This document shows positions 17,056 to 26,284 of a stretch of DNA of 64,000 bases, in pieces (position 1 is the first letter of the stretch; each line of letters opens with the position of its first letter). Position numbers and translations under genes: made by a program. The DNA comes from Paenibacillus taihuensis (GTDB lineage: Bacteria > Bacillota > Bacilli > Paenibacillales > Paenibacillaceae). The notes beneath the pieces were generated by a model that saw only the letters and a list, made by a program, of their open reading frames with translations, searched no databases and had not been told where the DNA came from. The DNA is taken from contig NZ_QTTN01000010.1 in assembly GCF_003386535.1 (NCBI RefSeq), positions 1-64,000 of the forward strand. Reading direction: 5' to 3'.

Positions 17056-17940
17056 TTATTCTTTCACGCTGCCAAGCACAATTCCCTTCATGAAGAACCG
17101 CTGCAGAAACGGATATACGAGCAGAATCGGGAGCGCGCCAAGGAAGATCTGCGCCGCCTTCGCCGTCCTGTCATTGACCTCCGTGAGCGATTTCATATCT
17201 GCCGATGACATTAGCGTCAAATCCCGGTTAATTACGACCGTCTGCAGATAACTTTGCAGCGGATAATGGTCCGGCGAGTTCATGAAGATCAAGCCGTCGA
17301 ACCACGAGTTCCAATGGTTAACCGTCGCGAACAACGTAATCGTCGCCAGCGCCGGCAGCGACAATGGCAGGAAGATCCGCCACAGCGTCGTCCAATGTCC
17401 AGCTCCGTCGATGAATGCCGCTTCCTCCAATTCTTTGGGCAAGCCACGGAAGAAGTTCAGCAGCAGAATTACATTAAACACCGGCACCGCCCCTGGCAGC
17501 ACCATCGCCCAGACCGTGTCCAGGATATGCGTCTCCTTGATCGTCATATAGAGCGGAATGAGACCGCCGCTGAACAGGATCGTCACCACGAACACCCATG
17601 CGTAGAATGTGCGCATCGGGAACTTTTTCGCTTCTTTGGACAGAGGGTAGGCAATCAGAACCGTGAGCAGCATATTCGTCGGAATCCCGAGTCCTACCCG
17701 CTTCAAGGTAACGAGGATCGACTTGAAGAATGCCGGCTTATGCATGACATAATCATAGGAGCTGAGCGTGAACTGCACCGGCCACAGCTTGACGTAACCG
17801 GCTTGCGCAGCCGCACTCGAGCTGAACGATACGGCTAGAACGTGAATGATCGGCAGAATACATATAATGCCGAGGCATGTCAGAAAGACGTAGTTGAAGG
17901 TTAGAAACACTCTTCGGCTGACGGTGTAATGCTCCAGCAT
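17056..17940 (-). CDS. Sugar ABC transporter permease (LplC/YtcP type)
   Basis: About 294 residues. Membrane segments such as VFLTFNYVFLTCLGIICILPIIHVLAV (quoted part: LTCLGIICILPIIHVLAV), an EAA loop EEAAFIDGAGHWTTLWRIFL and the C-terminus FFMKGIVLGSVKE are characteristic of the LplC/YtcP group. The start MLEHYTVSRR at 17940 has GGAG eight bases upstream; a frame opening at 17958 would overlap the stop of the preceding permease by one base and lacks a separate ribosome site. With the upstream LplB-like permease and LipO-like binding protein it forms an importer for complex plant-type oligosaccharides (family-level inference). Confidence 0.9.
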   Translation of the reverse strand: MLEHYTVSRRVFLTFNYVFLTCLGIICILPIIHVLAVSFSSSAAAQAGYVKLWPVQFTLSSYDYVMHKPAFFKSILVTLKRVGLGIPTNMLLTVLIAYPLSKEAKKFPMRTFYAWVFVVTILFSGGLIPLYMTIKETHILDTVWAMVLPGAVPVFNVILLLNFFRGLPKELEEAAFIDGAGHWTTLWRIFLPLSLPALATITLFATVNHWNSWFDGLIFMNSPDHYPLQSYLQTVVINRDLTLMSSADMKSLTEVNDRTAKAAQIFLGALPILLVYPFLQRFFMKGIVLGSVKE

Positions 17941-17957
17941 CCCGCTCTCTCCTCTCA

Positions 17958-18857
17958 TCAGAAAATGCGATAATTCGCGAACCGATACGCCAGATAATAG
18001 GACAGTGATATAGAGAACAGCGAGACGACGGACCGGAAGACGCCGACGGCGGTCGCAACCCCGTACTGCGCATCGACAAGACCGATCCGGTACACGAACG
18101 TATCGATGACGTCGCCGGTCTCGTACACTTGCGGGCTATATAAATTAAACACCTGGTCAAACCCGGCGTTCAGAACGTTTCCGAGACTCAGAGTAACGAG
18201 CAGCACAATAATCGAAGTCATGCCCGGCAATGTCACGTGCAGCGTCTGCTTCCATCTGCCTGCGCCATCCACGATTGCCGCCTCGTACAGCGTCGGACTA
18301 ATGCTTGTCAATGCCGCCAAATAAACGATCGTATTGAAGCCGAACTCCTTCCACACATCCGTAATGACAAGCACATACCGGAACCAATGATTATCCCCTA
18401 AGAAGTAGATAGCTTTAATGCCGAACCAGCCCAGCACCTGATTCACAATCCCGTTCGTCGGCGACAAAATATCGATCAGAATCCCGCCCAGAATGATCCA
18501 CGACAGAAAGTGCGGCAGATAAACAACCGTCTGGATGCCGCGCTTGAATACCTCTTTGCGAACCTCGTTCAGAAGCAGCGCTGTAATGATCGGGGCGATG
18601 AGACCTGCAACGATTTTCATCATCGCAATGAGGATGGTGTTCCAAATAATCTGCGTCGACTCCGGCATCTCGAGCACATACCGGAAGTTGTCGAGTCCGA
18701 CCCACTTGGAGCCCATGATCCCTTTCGCCGGCACGTATTTCTCGAATGCAATAAGAAGCCCGAACATCGGACCGTAGCTGTAGATGAGGATGAGGACCAG
18801 CCCCGGCAAAATCATCAGGTGCAGCGGGAGCTGCCCACTCCATTTTTTCAAGAACAT
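17958..18857 (-). CDS. Sugar ABC transporter permease (LplB/YteP type)
   Basis: 299 residues. The N-terminus LHLMILPGLVLILIYSYGPM, the segment FGLLIAFEKYVPAKGIMGSK and the EAA loop YEAAIVDGAGRWKQTLHVTL are signatures of the LplB/YteP permeases found in Bacillales polysaccharide importers. GGGAGG precedes the ATG. It lies 80 bases after the binding-protein gene and directly before its LplC partner. Confidence 0.92.
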   Translation of the reverse strand: MFLKKWSGQLPLHLMILPGLVLILIYSYGPMFGLLIAFEKYVPAKGIMGSKWVGLDNFRYVLEMPESTQIIWNTILIAMMKIVAGLIAPIITALLLNEVRKEVFKRGIQTVVYLPHFLSWIILGGILIDILSPTNGIVNQVLGWFGIKAIYFLGDNHWFRYVLVITDVWKEFGFNTIVYLAALTSISPTLYEAAIVDGAGRWKQTLHVTLPGMTSIIVLLVTLSLGNVLNAGFDQVFNLYSPQVYETGDVIDTFVYRIGLVDAQYGVATAVGVFRSVVSLFSISLSYYLAYRFANYRIF

Positions 18858-18937
18858 GCGCGCTTCCTCCCTTAGGGCCCTAGCCTAATGACAAAAAGGG
18901 GGAAGACGCCGCTTCCCCCGCCTGTCACAATCCAAGC

Positions 18938-20710
18938 TTACTTATTCTTCGCCCAGTCGTTAACCTCTTGCGTAATTTGGTCGCCTCCGAGCTTTTTCCA
19001 CTCTTCCACGAACTTGTCGAACGTATCGACCGAGTCGCCCATAATGATCTTCGTGAACGTCTCCAGCTCGCGTTTCTTCAGGTTCGATTCCTTCTCGACC
19101 ATCGCAGGCGTCGGCGCTCCGTAGAACTCCGTCAGCTTCAGCTGATTGCCGCTTACGTACTGGTTAATGACGACGAACGAGCCTTCCTTGCCGAATACGC
19201 GCTCATACGCCCAGTTCAGCGGTTCCTTGCTCGAGCCATCCATCCAGGATTTGATCTTATCGTGATTATCCTTCTCCTCCGGATTGAGACCGGAAGTGTC
19301 CCCGCTGTCCAGTGCAGCCGTTACGTGGAGATGGATATCCAGGTTTTTGCGGGCGGGCCATGCTTGGAACGGCATCATTTTGAACTTCTCGAAGCCGTCG
19401 CCCGTGAAGTACTTCGCATAGTTCTCAGGCGTTGTCGTCTGGCCCCAGCCTGTTTCAACGAACAGGTTGATCATCTTCAGCAGCGCTTCCGGATGAGCAG
19501 CACCCTTCTTCACCGCAAAATATTGCCCTGTCGCAAAGCCCACCTGCGGCGTTACCGGCTGGTCGTCGGCCGAAGCGAGCGGATACGACTGCCACTGCGC
19601 GTTCGGATCGTTCTTCTTACTGTCAACGAGCGGCCAGAGCGGGTTCCACATTTGGCCGAACTGCATGCCGATTTTGCCCGAAGCAGTCAGTTCTGCTTCT
19701 TTACCGCCGTCTTTGACGCCGAATTCCTTATCGATCTCGCCGTTCTTATACATCTTCTGCATTTCCGCAAGGGCCGTCTTCATCTCCGGCTGAATGCTGC
19801 CGTACACGATATTGCCGCTTGCATCCTTAATCCAAGTGCCTGGATAAGCGTGGTAGCTGTTCATGAAGCCTGTAATATCGGCGAAGCCGCCGTACAGATC
19901 CTTATTCAATGCAATGCCGTACGTATCCGGCTTGCCGTTGCCGTCCGGATCCTTCGTTGTGAATGCTTGGGAGATTGCCAGCACGTCAGCCATCGTCTTC
20001 GGAGGCTGCAGGCCGAGCTTATCGAGCCAGTCCTTGCGGATCCAGATCATCGCCGCGCCGTCCATCGAAGAGCCGGTATTCGGGATCGCCATCAGCTTGC
20101 CGCCGAACGTAGCGGAGTTGAGGGATGCCGGACCGTCCTGGTTCAGGATTTCCTTCAGGAACGGAGAAGCGTACTTGTCATAGATCGCTGTCAGATCTTC
20201 CAGTTCATCCGCTTCCTGCAGCTGCTTCAGCTGCTTCGCGTTCACTGGAATGAAGTCTGGCAGGTCGCCGGACGCGATCGAGACGTTCATCTTCTGCTCG
20301 CCTTGGCCGCCAGGCTGGTCGCCGCTTACGACCCAATCGTATTTGATCTTAATGCCAAGCTTCTCTTCGAGCAGCTGTGTCCACATGTTGTTGTCGATCG
20401 TTTGACCTTCCATGAACTTGTACGTGTCGTTAATGATCCGCACGCTCGTAACGTCAATCGGAGGATCGTACTTGTCAGCCTCTCCGGCCGGCTCTGACGT
20501 ATTCGACGAATCCGTTGACGTATTGCCGCCGGAATTGCCTGTGCTGCTGTTGTCGGTGCCGGATGAATTCGAACTGCTGGAATTGCTGGATGCGTTGTTC
20601 CCCGAGGAATTGGAAGTGTTCTTGTTGTCATTGCTCGAGCTGCAAGCGGATACAAAAACAAAAATAAAAGTCATTAGCACAATTGCCGTCCATTTGAATG
20701 GCTTATGCAT
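18938..20710 (-). CDS. LipO-type sugar-binding lipoprotein
   Basis: 590 residues. The signal sequence MHKPFKWTAIVLMTFIFVFV ends with VSAC, so Cys23 should be lipidated; a Ser/Asn/Gly/Thr-rich linker follows to about residue 75. The mature domain has the long LipO/YtcQ pattern (WTQLLEEKLGIKIKYDWVVS, LPDFIPVNAKQLKQL, IRKDWLDKLGLQPPKT, DPDGNGKPDTYG). GGGAGG lies before the ATG. It leads the importer operon that ends with the GH78 gene, and its size fits binding of large oligosaccharides. Confidence 0.92.
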   Translation of the reverse strand: MHKPFKWTAIVLMTFIFVFVSACSSSNDNKNTSNSSGNNASSNSSSSNSSGTDNSSTGNSGGNTSTDSSNTSEPAGEADKYDPPIDVTSVRIINDTYKFMEGQTIDNNMWTQLLEEKLGIKIKYDWVVSGDQPGGQGEQKMNVSIASGDLPDFIPVNAKQLKQLQEADELEDLTAIYDKYASPFLKEILNQDGPASLNSATFGGKLMAIPNTGSSMDGAAMIWIRKDWLDKLGLQPPKTMADVLAISQAFTTKDPDGNGKPDTYGIALNKDLYGGFADITGFMNSYHAYPGTWIKDASGNIVYGSIQPEMKTALAEMQKMYKNGEIDKEFGVKDGGKEAELTASGKIGMQFGQMWNPLWPLVDSKKNDPNAQWQSYPLASADDQPVTPQVGFATGQYFAVKKGAAHPEALLKMINLFVETGWGQTTTPENYAKYFTGDGFEKFKMMPFQAWPARKNLDIHLHVTAALDSGDTSGLNPEEKDNHDKIKSWMDGSSKEPLNWAYERVFGKEGSFVVINQYVSGNQLKLTEFYGAPTPAMVEKESNLKKRELETFTKIIMGDSVDTFDKFVEEWKKLGGDQITQEVNDWAKNK

Positions 20711-20859
20711 CCTGTAACCTCCCTTTTATTTTGCAAGCTTCCTTCCCTCTCAGTATAAAATGGCGCATGATCCGCCCTCTATGGAACAATCTATAGATTC
20801 GTGGTCTCTTGTATAGGAAATTGTGATGGAGGGGGCAGCTCCGGGCATCAGCGAGTTGC

Positions 20860-20965
20860 TATAAACGGTTGTAGGAGCGGCTATTTCGTGAAAAATGCGG
20901 CTTTCGGAATGCTAACGGTTGTGACAGCGGCTATTTACTGCGAATCGGCTAATTGGGGGCGGGAA
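20860..20965. repeat. Direct repeat, family F
   Basis: Two copies of an element reading roughly TAAACGGTTGTAGGAGCGGC and TAACGGTTGTGACAGCGGC followed by TATTT, about 46 bases apart, lie upstream of the LipO-type gene. A related motif occurs near 338-365. Confidence 0.5.
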
Positions 20966-20977
20966 ATCGCCACCGTT

Positions 20978-21195
20978 AAGTCGGGTTTTCCGACTCTCAG
21001 CCCGAGAACCCGTGCTACACCACGCCGCCTCACACCACGAGAGTCGGGTTTTCCGACTCTCAGCCCGAGAACCCCCACTACACCCCGCCGCCTCACACCA
21101 CGAGAGTCGGATTTTCCGACGCTCAGCTCGTTTTCGCTGCATTTCCCGCGCGAGAGTCGGATCTTCCGACTCTCAGCCCGAAACCTGCCACAGCA
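20978..21195. repeat. Array of GAGAGTCGG hairpins (family A), copy 1
   Basis: Four units of about 50-60 bases. Each starts with the hairpin GAGAGTCGG-(A/G)TTTT-CCGACTCTC, or a one-base variant, then CAGCCCGAGAA or CAGCTCGTTTTCGC and a CGCCGCCTCACACCAC tail. The array sits between the end of the YesN-like regulator and the LipO promoter region. An open frame across it (minus strand, repeated AESRKxRLS) is a by-product of the repeat, not a gene. The same family fills 39898-40262. Confidence 0.85.
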
Positions 21196-21213
21196 ATGTG
21201 AGCGGCACAGCCG

Positions 21214-22857
21214 TCACTCCTTCGCACGGTACTCCTGCGGCGTCATCTGCAGTCTCTTCTTGAAAAATCTCGTAAAATAGCCCGATGTCTCAAAGCCGAC
21301 CTTGTCCGCAATTTCGTGGATTTTGAACGGCGTGGCAAGCAGCAGCTCCTTCGCCTTATCGAGGCGCAGCTCTGCAATATAGTCGGATAGGTTGCGGCCT
21401 GTCTGCTGCTTGTACAAGACAGACAGATAGGCCGGGTTCAAATAGACCACTTCGGATAGACGCGTGAGCGACAAGTCCCCGCCCAGGTTGCCGCGAATAA
21501 ATTGATGCAGCTTGCAGATGAGCTGATGCGTGCGCTCGGACTGCACCCGACTGCGCCGTTCATGAATGGCAGCGGCTGTGCTTAGCAGAAATTGCACCGC
21601 CGCTTCCCGTGACTTGTGCGCGGCGAGATTCATGAGCATATCAATATCGATGTCGGTGGCAGCAGGCTCATCCTGACGCGCTTCGGCCTGCGTCAGCTGG
21701 CTGAGCAGGACGCTCGCGACCGCATAGTAGACCAGCGCATAGTCGGCGTACTGCGTCGGCAGCGCTGCATACTGCTTGACCTTGGCGGCGAATTCCTCCG
21801 CGCCGCCGACTTCAAGCAGCCGCTCCAGCTGCGCCGTCATCGTCCGCAGAGGCGGCAGCGCGGGCTGCGACTGATCCGCAGCTTCCTCGCCTTCCTCCTG
21901 CTGCTGATCGAGAATGAGCAGCATCCGATCCCGGGAGCCGAGGCCGACGAGCAGCTGCTTCCGCATCTGGCCATAGACGTGCGGCAGCTGCTGCCACCCG
22001 ACTGCACCCGCGCCGCAAATGAGCGACACTGGCAGCTTGAGCAGCCTGTCGCATGTTTGCTGAACGGACAGCATCGTGCCCTGCACGAAGCTGACGGTGT
22101 CGCGCCACAGCTCGGACTCCGGCTTCGATGCCGAAGCGACAGCCTCCAAGCTTGGCTGGATCAAACAGATGAAGTGATGCATGTCCAAGCTTACGGAGAA
22201 GAAGGACAAGGATGCATAGTACTCCGCGGCGATATTTTGTACCGCGTAGAGCAATAACGACTGATCCTGGTAACCTGCCGTGTTCTGCCACTGGTCGACT
22301 CGCCCGATAAGGGGGATGACCGGCAGCTCACTACTCAGCGGAATGTGCACCTCCTGCAGCTTCGCGTATGTAACTGATGATTGCAGCTCGAGCAGCGACA
22401 TCACCCAGTCCCGATGAAGCAGAGGCAGCGCCCTGCTCATCCGCTCTTTCGCTTGCAGCATGAATTGGCTGCTCTCTGACTCCTCCGCGAGGCTGTCGAT
22501 CGCTTTTTGAATACTGCGAATAATGGCTTCGTCGCCTTCGGTTTTCAATATATAATCGATCGAGCCCGAACGAACGGCCAGCTGCGCCGTCTCGAGATTA
22601 TGAATGCCGGTGAGGAAAATAATCTTGCACCGCGGCCACTGCGCAACGATACGCTGCTGCAGCTCAAGCCCCGTCATTCCGGGCATCCGAACGTCGCTCA
22701 GCACGATGTCAATCTTCGTCCGAGACAGCCACTCCAGCGCTTCCTCAGGGGAATAGGCTCGGTACAGATCAAGCTCGAGATCCGGCGTATCCTCGATCAT
22801 TTCGTACAATCCGTCGACCGTGAACTTTTCGTCATCCACTATGAGCAAGCGATTCAT
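21214..22857 (-). CDS. YesN-type response regulator (REC + AraC)
   Basis: 547 residues. An N-terminal receiver domain (MNRLLIVDDEKFTVDGL, phospho-acceptor Asp55 in IVLSDVRMPG) is followed by a long linker. A C-terminal AraC-type double helix-turn-helix spans about residues 440-545 (IRGNLGGDLSLTRLSEVVYL, DYIAELRLDKAKELLLATPF, GFETSGYFTRFFKKR). It overlaps the upstream kinase gene by 26 bases, which indicates translational coupling. By position it regulates the LipO/LplBC/GH78 operon downstream. Confidence 0.93.
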   Translation of the reverse strand: MNRLLIVDDEKFTVDGLYEMIEDTPDLELDLYRAYSPEEALEWLSRTKIDIVLSDVRMPGMTGLELQQRIVAQWPRCKIIFLTGIHNLETAQLAVRSGSIDYILKTEGDEAIIRSIQKAIDSLAEESESSQFMLQAKERMSRALPLLHRDWVMSLLELQSSVTYAKLQEVHIPLSSELPVIPLIGRVDQWQNTAGYQDQSLLLYAVQNIAAEYYASLSFFSVSLDMHHFICLIQPSLEAVASASKPESELWRDTVSFVQGTMLSVQQTCDRLLKLPVSLICGAGAVGWQQLPHVYGQMRKQLLVGLGSRDRMLLILDQQQEEGEEAADQSQPALPPLRTMTAQLERLLEVGGAEEFAAKVKQYAALPTQYADYALVYYAVASVLLSQLTQAEARQDEPAATDIDIDMLMNLAAHKSREAAVQFLLSTAAAIHERRSRVQSERTHQLICKLHQFIRGNLGGDLSLTRLSEVVYLNPAYLSVLYKQQTGRNLSDYIAELRLDKAKELLLATPFKIHEIADKVGFETSGYFTRFFKKRLQMTPQEYRAKE

Positions 22858-24610
22858 GCATGTTCCCCGTTTCCGTTGGAATCGTTATCGTCACTGAGAG
22901 ACCCTGCTCTTCACCAATGCCAAGCGCAAGCCCGCCTCCGCCATACTTAATGATGATGCGCCGATGCACATTGAGCAGCCCCGTATGTTCGGTAGAAGGA
23001 CCCTTGTCCAGCAAGCTGGCCTGCAGCTCGCGCAGCTTCTCGTCATCCATATTGCCGCCGTTATCGGTAATTGCGATTTCGATAGCGCCTTGCTTGCTCT
23101 GGAAGCTGACGGTGATCAGGCCGCCCTTTCTTTTGTTCTCGAGACCGTGGTTGTAGGCGTTCTCAATAATGGGCTGCACAATTAAGCGCGGCACCGGGAA
23201 GCTCCGCAGCTCGTCCGGCACTTCGTCGAACTCCACGATAATCCGCTCCGAGAAGCGAATCGACTGAATCTCTGCATACGTGCGGGCATGATGGATCTCG
23301 TTCGCCAGCGGGACTTCGTCCGAGCCATCGCGGGTAATATATTGGAAGTACTCGCCCAGATGCTTCGTGAAATAGATGACATTGTCATGGTCACGCTGCT
23401 GCGCCATCCGGTACAGAATGAAATAACTGTTGTACAGAAAATGCGGATTGATCTGCGACTGCAAATGCCGCAGCTCCGCGAGCCGGGCAAGATACCGCTG
23501 CTCGTACACCTCATGAACAAGCACGTCAAGCCGCTTGACCATGCCATTGAACTGTCCATATAAGTAGCCAAATTCGTCAGCAAGGGGATAGCTCACTTCG
23601 AGATTGAAATGCCCCTGCTCGATGCGTCTGAAGGAACGGACAAGCCGCTTGAGCGGCTGATGAATGATGAGATAGATGCTATAGGAGAATAAGAGCACGA
23701 GGAAGACTGACATCGCTGATAACACGTAGAACCAGAAGCGGTACACTTGCAGCGAGGCATTCACCTTGCTTTCCGGCACATACATCAGAAGGGACATATC
23801 GAGCCTGGAGGAATGCTTCGTGACGACGAGATAGGACTGATCATTCCACGACACGGAGCGCAGCCCCTTCGTTTCTTCGGCCTCCGTACCCGCCTTTTGA
23901 AAATCATCAATGAGCGCTTCATCAACCTGCCCTTGGCCTGCGGTAATAATGAAAGGCTGCTTATTGCCGACGAGCGCCGTCTGCCCGCCTTCATTCGTAA
24001 ACTCCTGCAGCACCATGCCGAGCTCGCGCCTTGAAATTTCAACGGCGAGCAGGAACACAGGCCTTTGCCGACTTGCGACAGCAGGGTCCGGATACGGAAT
24101 ACTGATGAAGATTCGGTCTTTCCAGAGGAGAAAAGGAGACTCGAACCTGTTGGTCGATTTCGTCAGCGCCTCGAACTGCTCCTCATCGAAGCTGCCGATG
24201 ACATTGGCGTTGGCGGATACGGTTCGGTGCATCTCCGGGATGAACGCGATGGCGTTCTCCACGAATTTACTGGAGCGCTTGAGTAGATCAAGCTTGCTCT
24301 TGAGGCGAAGCTGCGATTGCATCTTCTCGATTTCGGTCATGACTTCGGAGGAGCTTGTCAGCTTCAGCAGGTCGTCGTCATTGACGTATTCCTGCAGCTG
24401 GCGGATAACGCTGTCGAGGTCAAATTCGAGCATATTCATATAGAGCGACGAACGGGAGACAAGGGAATCGGTAATTTCCTTCTGGACATGGGAGGAGCCG
24501 GTCTCGTTCATTTTCCAGCTGATGATGTACAGTGGGGTGAGGGTGACCAGGAAAGTGAGGACAAGCTTCGGCAGAATCGACAGTGACGCGAGACGTTTCA
24601 GGATGAACAG
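22832..24610 (-). CDS. YesM-type sensor histidine kinase, unusual start
   Basis: From the first ATG (24511) the protein has 559 residues: an extracellular sensor region, a membrane segment (FWFYVLSAMSVFLVLLFSYS), HAMP, LQSQINPHFLYNSYFILYRM with the phospho-His, and a C-terminal ATPase domain (NAYNHGLENKRKGG). That start would cut off the first membrane segment. Upstream in the same frame, codons from 24610 encode LFILKRLASLSILPKLVLTF and LVTLTPLYIISWK, an obvious first transmembrane helix, yet no ATG, GTG or TTG precedes it. A CTG at 24610 with GGGGGTG upstream is my provisional start. A one-base error or mutation in the run of five G at about 24619-24623 is the main alternative. Confidence 0.8.
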   Translation of the reverse strand: MFILKRLASLSILPKLVLTFLVTLTPLYIISWKMNETGSSHVQKEITDSLVSRSSLYMNMLEFDLDSVIRQLQEYVNDDDLLKLTSSSEVMTEIEKMQSQLRLKSKLDLLKRSSKFVENAIAFIPEMHRTVSANANVIGSFDEEQFEALTKSTNRFESPFLLWKDRIFISIPYPDPAVASRQRPVFLLAVEISRRELGMVLQEFTNEGGQTALVGNKQPFIITAGQGQVDEALIDDFQKAGTEAEETKGLRSVSWNDQSYLVVTKHSSRLDMSLLMYVPESKVNASLQVYRFWFYVLSAMSVFLVLLFSYSIYLIIHQPLKRLVRSFRRIEQGHFNLEVSYPLADEFGYLYGQFNGMVKRLDVLVHEVYEQRYLARLAELRHLQSQINPHFLYNSYFILYRMAQQRDHDNVIYFTKHLGEYFQYITRDGSDEVPLANEIHHARTYAEIQSIRFSERIIVEFDEVPDELRSFPVPRLIVQPIIENAYNHGLENKRKGGLITVSFQSKQGAIEIAITDNGGNMDDEKLRELQASLLDKGPSTEHTGLLNVHRRIIIKYGGGGLALGIGEEQGLSVTITIPTETGNMHESLAHSG

Positions 24611-24728
24611 TGACTTTGCACCCCCAGCGCGTATAGTTTCTGCGGTTAACTTTCTCCAACTATAGCAAAAATAATGAAGAAAATATACGGACTGGAATAC
24701 GTATATTAACTTATGAAAAGTTAGATGC

Positions 24729-24757
24729 TTGCTATTGTTAGGTCACTGTTCCATAAT
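24729..24757 (+). promoter_or_regulatory. Promoter of the luciferase-like oxidoreductase gene
   Basis: TTGCTA (24729-24734) and CATAAT (24752-24757) are separated by 17 bases, about 40 bases before the ATG at 24800. It diverges from the kinase gene. Confidence 0.6.
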
Positions 24758-24799
24758 GAAATGGATCGCATAATTCCGATTGATTAGGAGGTCAAAATT

Positions 24800-25816
24800 A
24801 TGACTGACACCATACACGTTCCGCTCTCCGTCCTGGACTTGGCGCCTGTAATTGAAGGCTCCATGCCGGCGGATGCGTTCCGCAATACGCTGGAGCTCGC
24901 GCGTCACGCCGAGCGCCTCGGTTACAACCGCTACTGGCTGGCGGAGCATCACAATATGGCGGGCATCGCCAGCTCCGCCACCTCCGTTGTCATCGGCTAC
25001 GTGGCCGGCGGCACGGAGCGCATCCGCGTCGGCTCCGGCGGCATTATGCTGCCGAACCATGCGCCGCTAGTCATCGCCGAGCAGTTCGGCACGCTCGAAT
25101 CGATGTACCCGGGCCGGATCGACCTCGGCCTTGGCCGCGCGCCAGGCTCCGACCAGACGACGGCGCGCGCGCTGCGGAAGGATCTCGGCTCGCACGGGCA
25201 GGACTTCCCGGAGCTGCTCGCCGAGCTGCGCGACTACTTCCATCCGCCGACGGACGAGTATCGCCCTGTGCGCGCGACGCCAGGCGAAGGCATCGACGTG
25301 CCGATCTGGCTGCTCGGCTCCAGCGGCTTCAGCGCGAAGCTCGCGGCGGAGCTCGGGCTGCCGTTCTCGTTCGCGAGCCATTTTGCGCCGGAGTACTTGA
25401 TGCCCGCGATCCATCTGTATCGCAGCACCTTCCGCCCGTCGGAGGCGCTGGCGAAGCCATACATTATGGTCGGCGTCAACATCGTCGCCGCCGAAACAGA
25501 TGAGGAGGCGCGCTTCCTCGCCACGTCGCAGCAGCAGCAATTCCTCAGCCTCATCCGAGGCCGCCCCGGCAAGCTGAAGCCGCCGATCGACAACATGGAT
25601 GAGCTGTGGCAGCCGCATGAACGGGACGCGCTGCAGTCCAAGTTCAAGTACGCCATCGCCGGCAGCAAGAGCACGGTGGAAGCGCGGCTGCAGGAGATCC
25701 TGCGCGAGCCGATGGCGGATGAGCTCATCGTCACCTCGCAGATCTACGACCACGCGGCTCGGCTGCGGTCGTATGAAATTTTGGCGGAAGCTGCTGGTCT
25801 TACGCGCAGCAGCTAA
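24800..25816 (+). CDS. LLM-class flavin-dependent oxidoreductase
   Basis: 338 residues of the bacterial luciferase-like family. [13 protein letters not shown] opens the barrel. [37 protein letters not shown] and [12 protein letters not shown] are the flavin-site patterns of the MsnO8/YwcH-like subgroup. AGGAGG stands at ideal distance from the ATG. The gene is single, with its own promoter and terminator. Its GC content is visibly higher than that of its neighbours, which may hint at transfer or codon selection. Substrate unknown; it should use reduced flavin and oxygen. Confidence 0.9.
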   Translation: MTDTIHVPLSVLDLAPVIEGSMPADAFRNTLELARHAERLGYNRYWLAEHHNMAGIASSATSVVIGYVAGGTERIRVGSGGIMLPNHAPLVIAEQFGTLESMYPGRIDLGLGRAPGSDQTTARALRKDLGSHGQDFPELLAELRDYFHPPTDEYRPVRATPGEGIDVPIWLLGSSGFSAKLAAELGLPFSFASHFAPEYLMPAIHLYRSTFRPSEALAKPYIMVGVNIVAAETDEEARFLATSQQQQFLSLIRGRPGKLKPPIDNMDELWQPHERDALQSKFKYAIAGSKSTVEARLQEILREPMADELIVTSQIYDHAARLRSYEILAEAAGLTRSS

Positions 25817-25825
25817 CGGAACGAT

Positions 25826-25881
25826 AAATGCCCTTTGTTTGGCTGCGCCGATTCGCGGCGGCCAAGCAGAGGGCATTTTTT
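25826..25881 (+). terminator. Terminator of the oxidoreductase gene
   Basis: AATGCCCT ... TTGGCTGCGCCG - ATT - CGCGGCGGCCAA ... AGGGCATTTTTT, a long interrupted stem with a T run. Confidence 0.9.
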
Positions 25882-25980
25882 CGTTCTTACTTTTTTACAA
25901 TTGTGATACAACGCTTACAATACAGATTGTTTCGCGCTGTCTATAATCAACTCATAACTTGCACACGAGGAGTGAACGAC

Positions 25981-26130
25981 ATGTTGTTGAAGCGGACAGA
26001 GCAAGAACAAGCTGAATTGGTGCTGGATAAGGATAAGAAGGAGATTGATGCCAAGCAGCCCCGCCCTTGCTTCGCGTCGCCGCTGAAACAATGTGCGAAG
26101 TGCGGGAGCTGCAAGCTTGTACGGGAGTAA
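25981..26130 (+). CDS. Small cysteine-rich protein (49 residues), unknown
   Basis: The ATG at 25981 has GAGGAG upstream. The protein starts with a highly charged helix (TEQEQAELVLDKDKKEIDA), followed by a cysteine cluster in CFASPLKQCAKCGSCKLVRE (Cys30, 38, 41, 44), a CxxCxxC arrangement suited to zinc or iron-sulfur binding. A -10 like TATAAT lies at about 25940. I do not recognise the family; small size lowers confidence. Confidence 0.55.
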   Translation: MLLKRTEQEQAELVLDKDKKEIDAKQPRPCFASPLKQCAKCGSCKLVRE

Positions 26131-26284
26131 AGTGACTATTTTACAACTATGAACTTCAAGTTCCCGGATAACCCGCCAGCATGACATTTAGTTTTGAAAG
26201 TAAAAGCATTATTTTCTCATGAGAACCATTCACCTTTATTCGATATGATTAGCGTATGAATAAGGTGAAAGCAGGTGCTTCTCT

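Noticed and set aside
18968-20497. 509-codon open frame opposite the LipO-type gene
   Set aside because: Antisense shadow in GC-rich coding sequence; no motif, no start signal.
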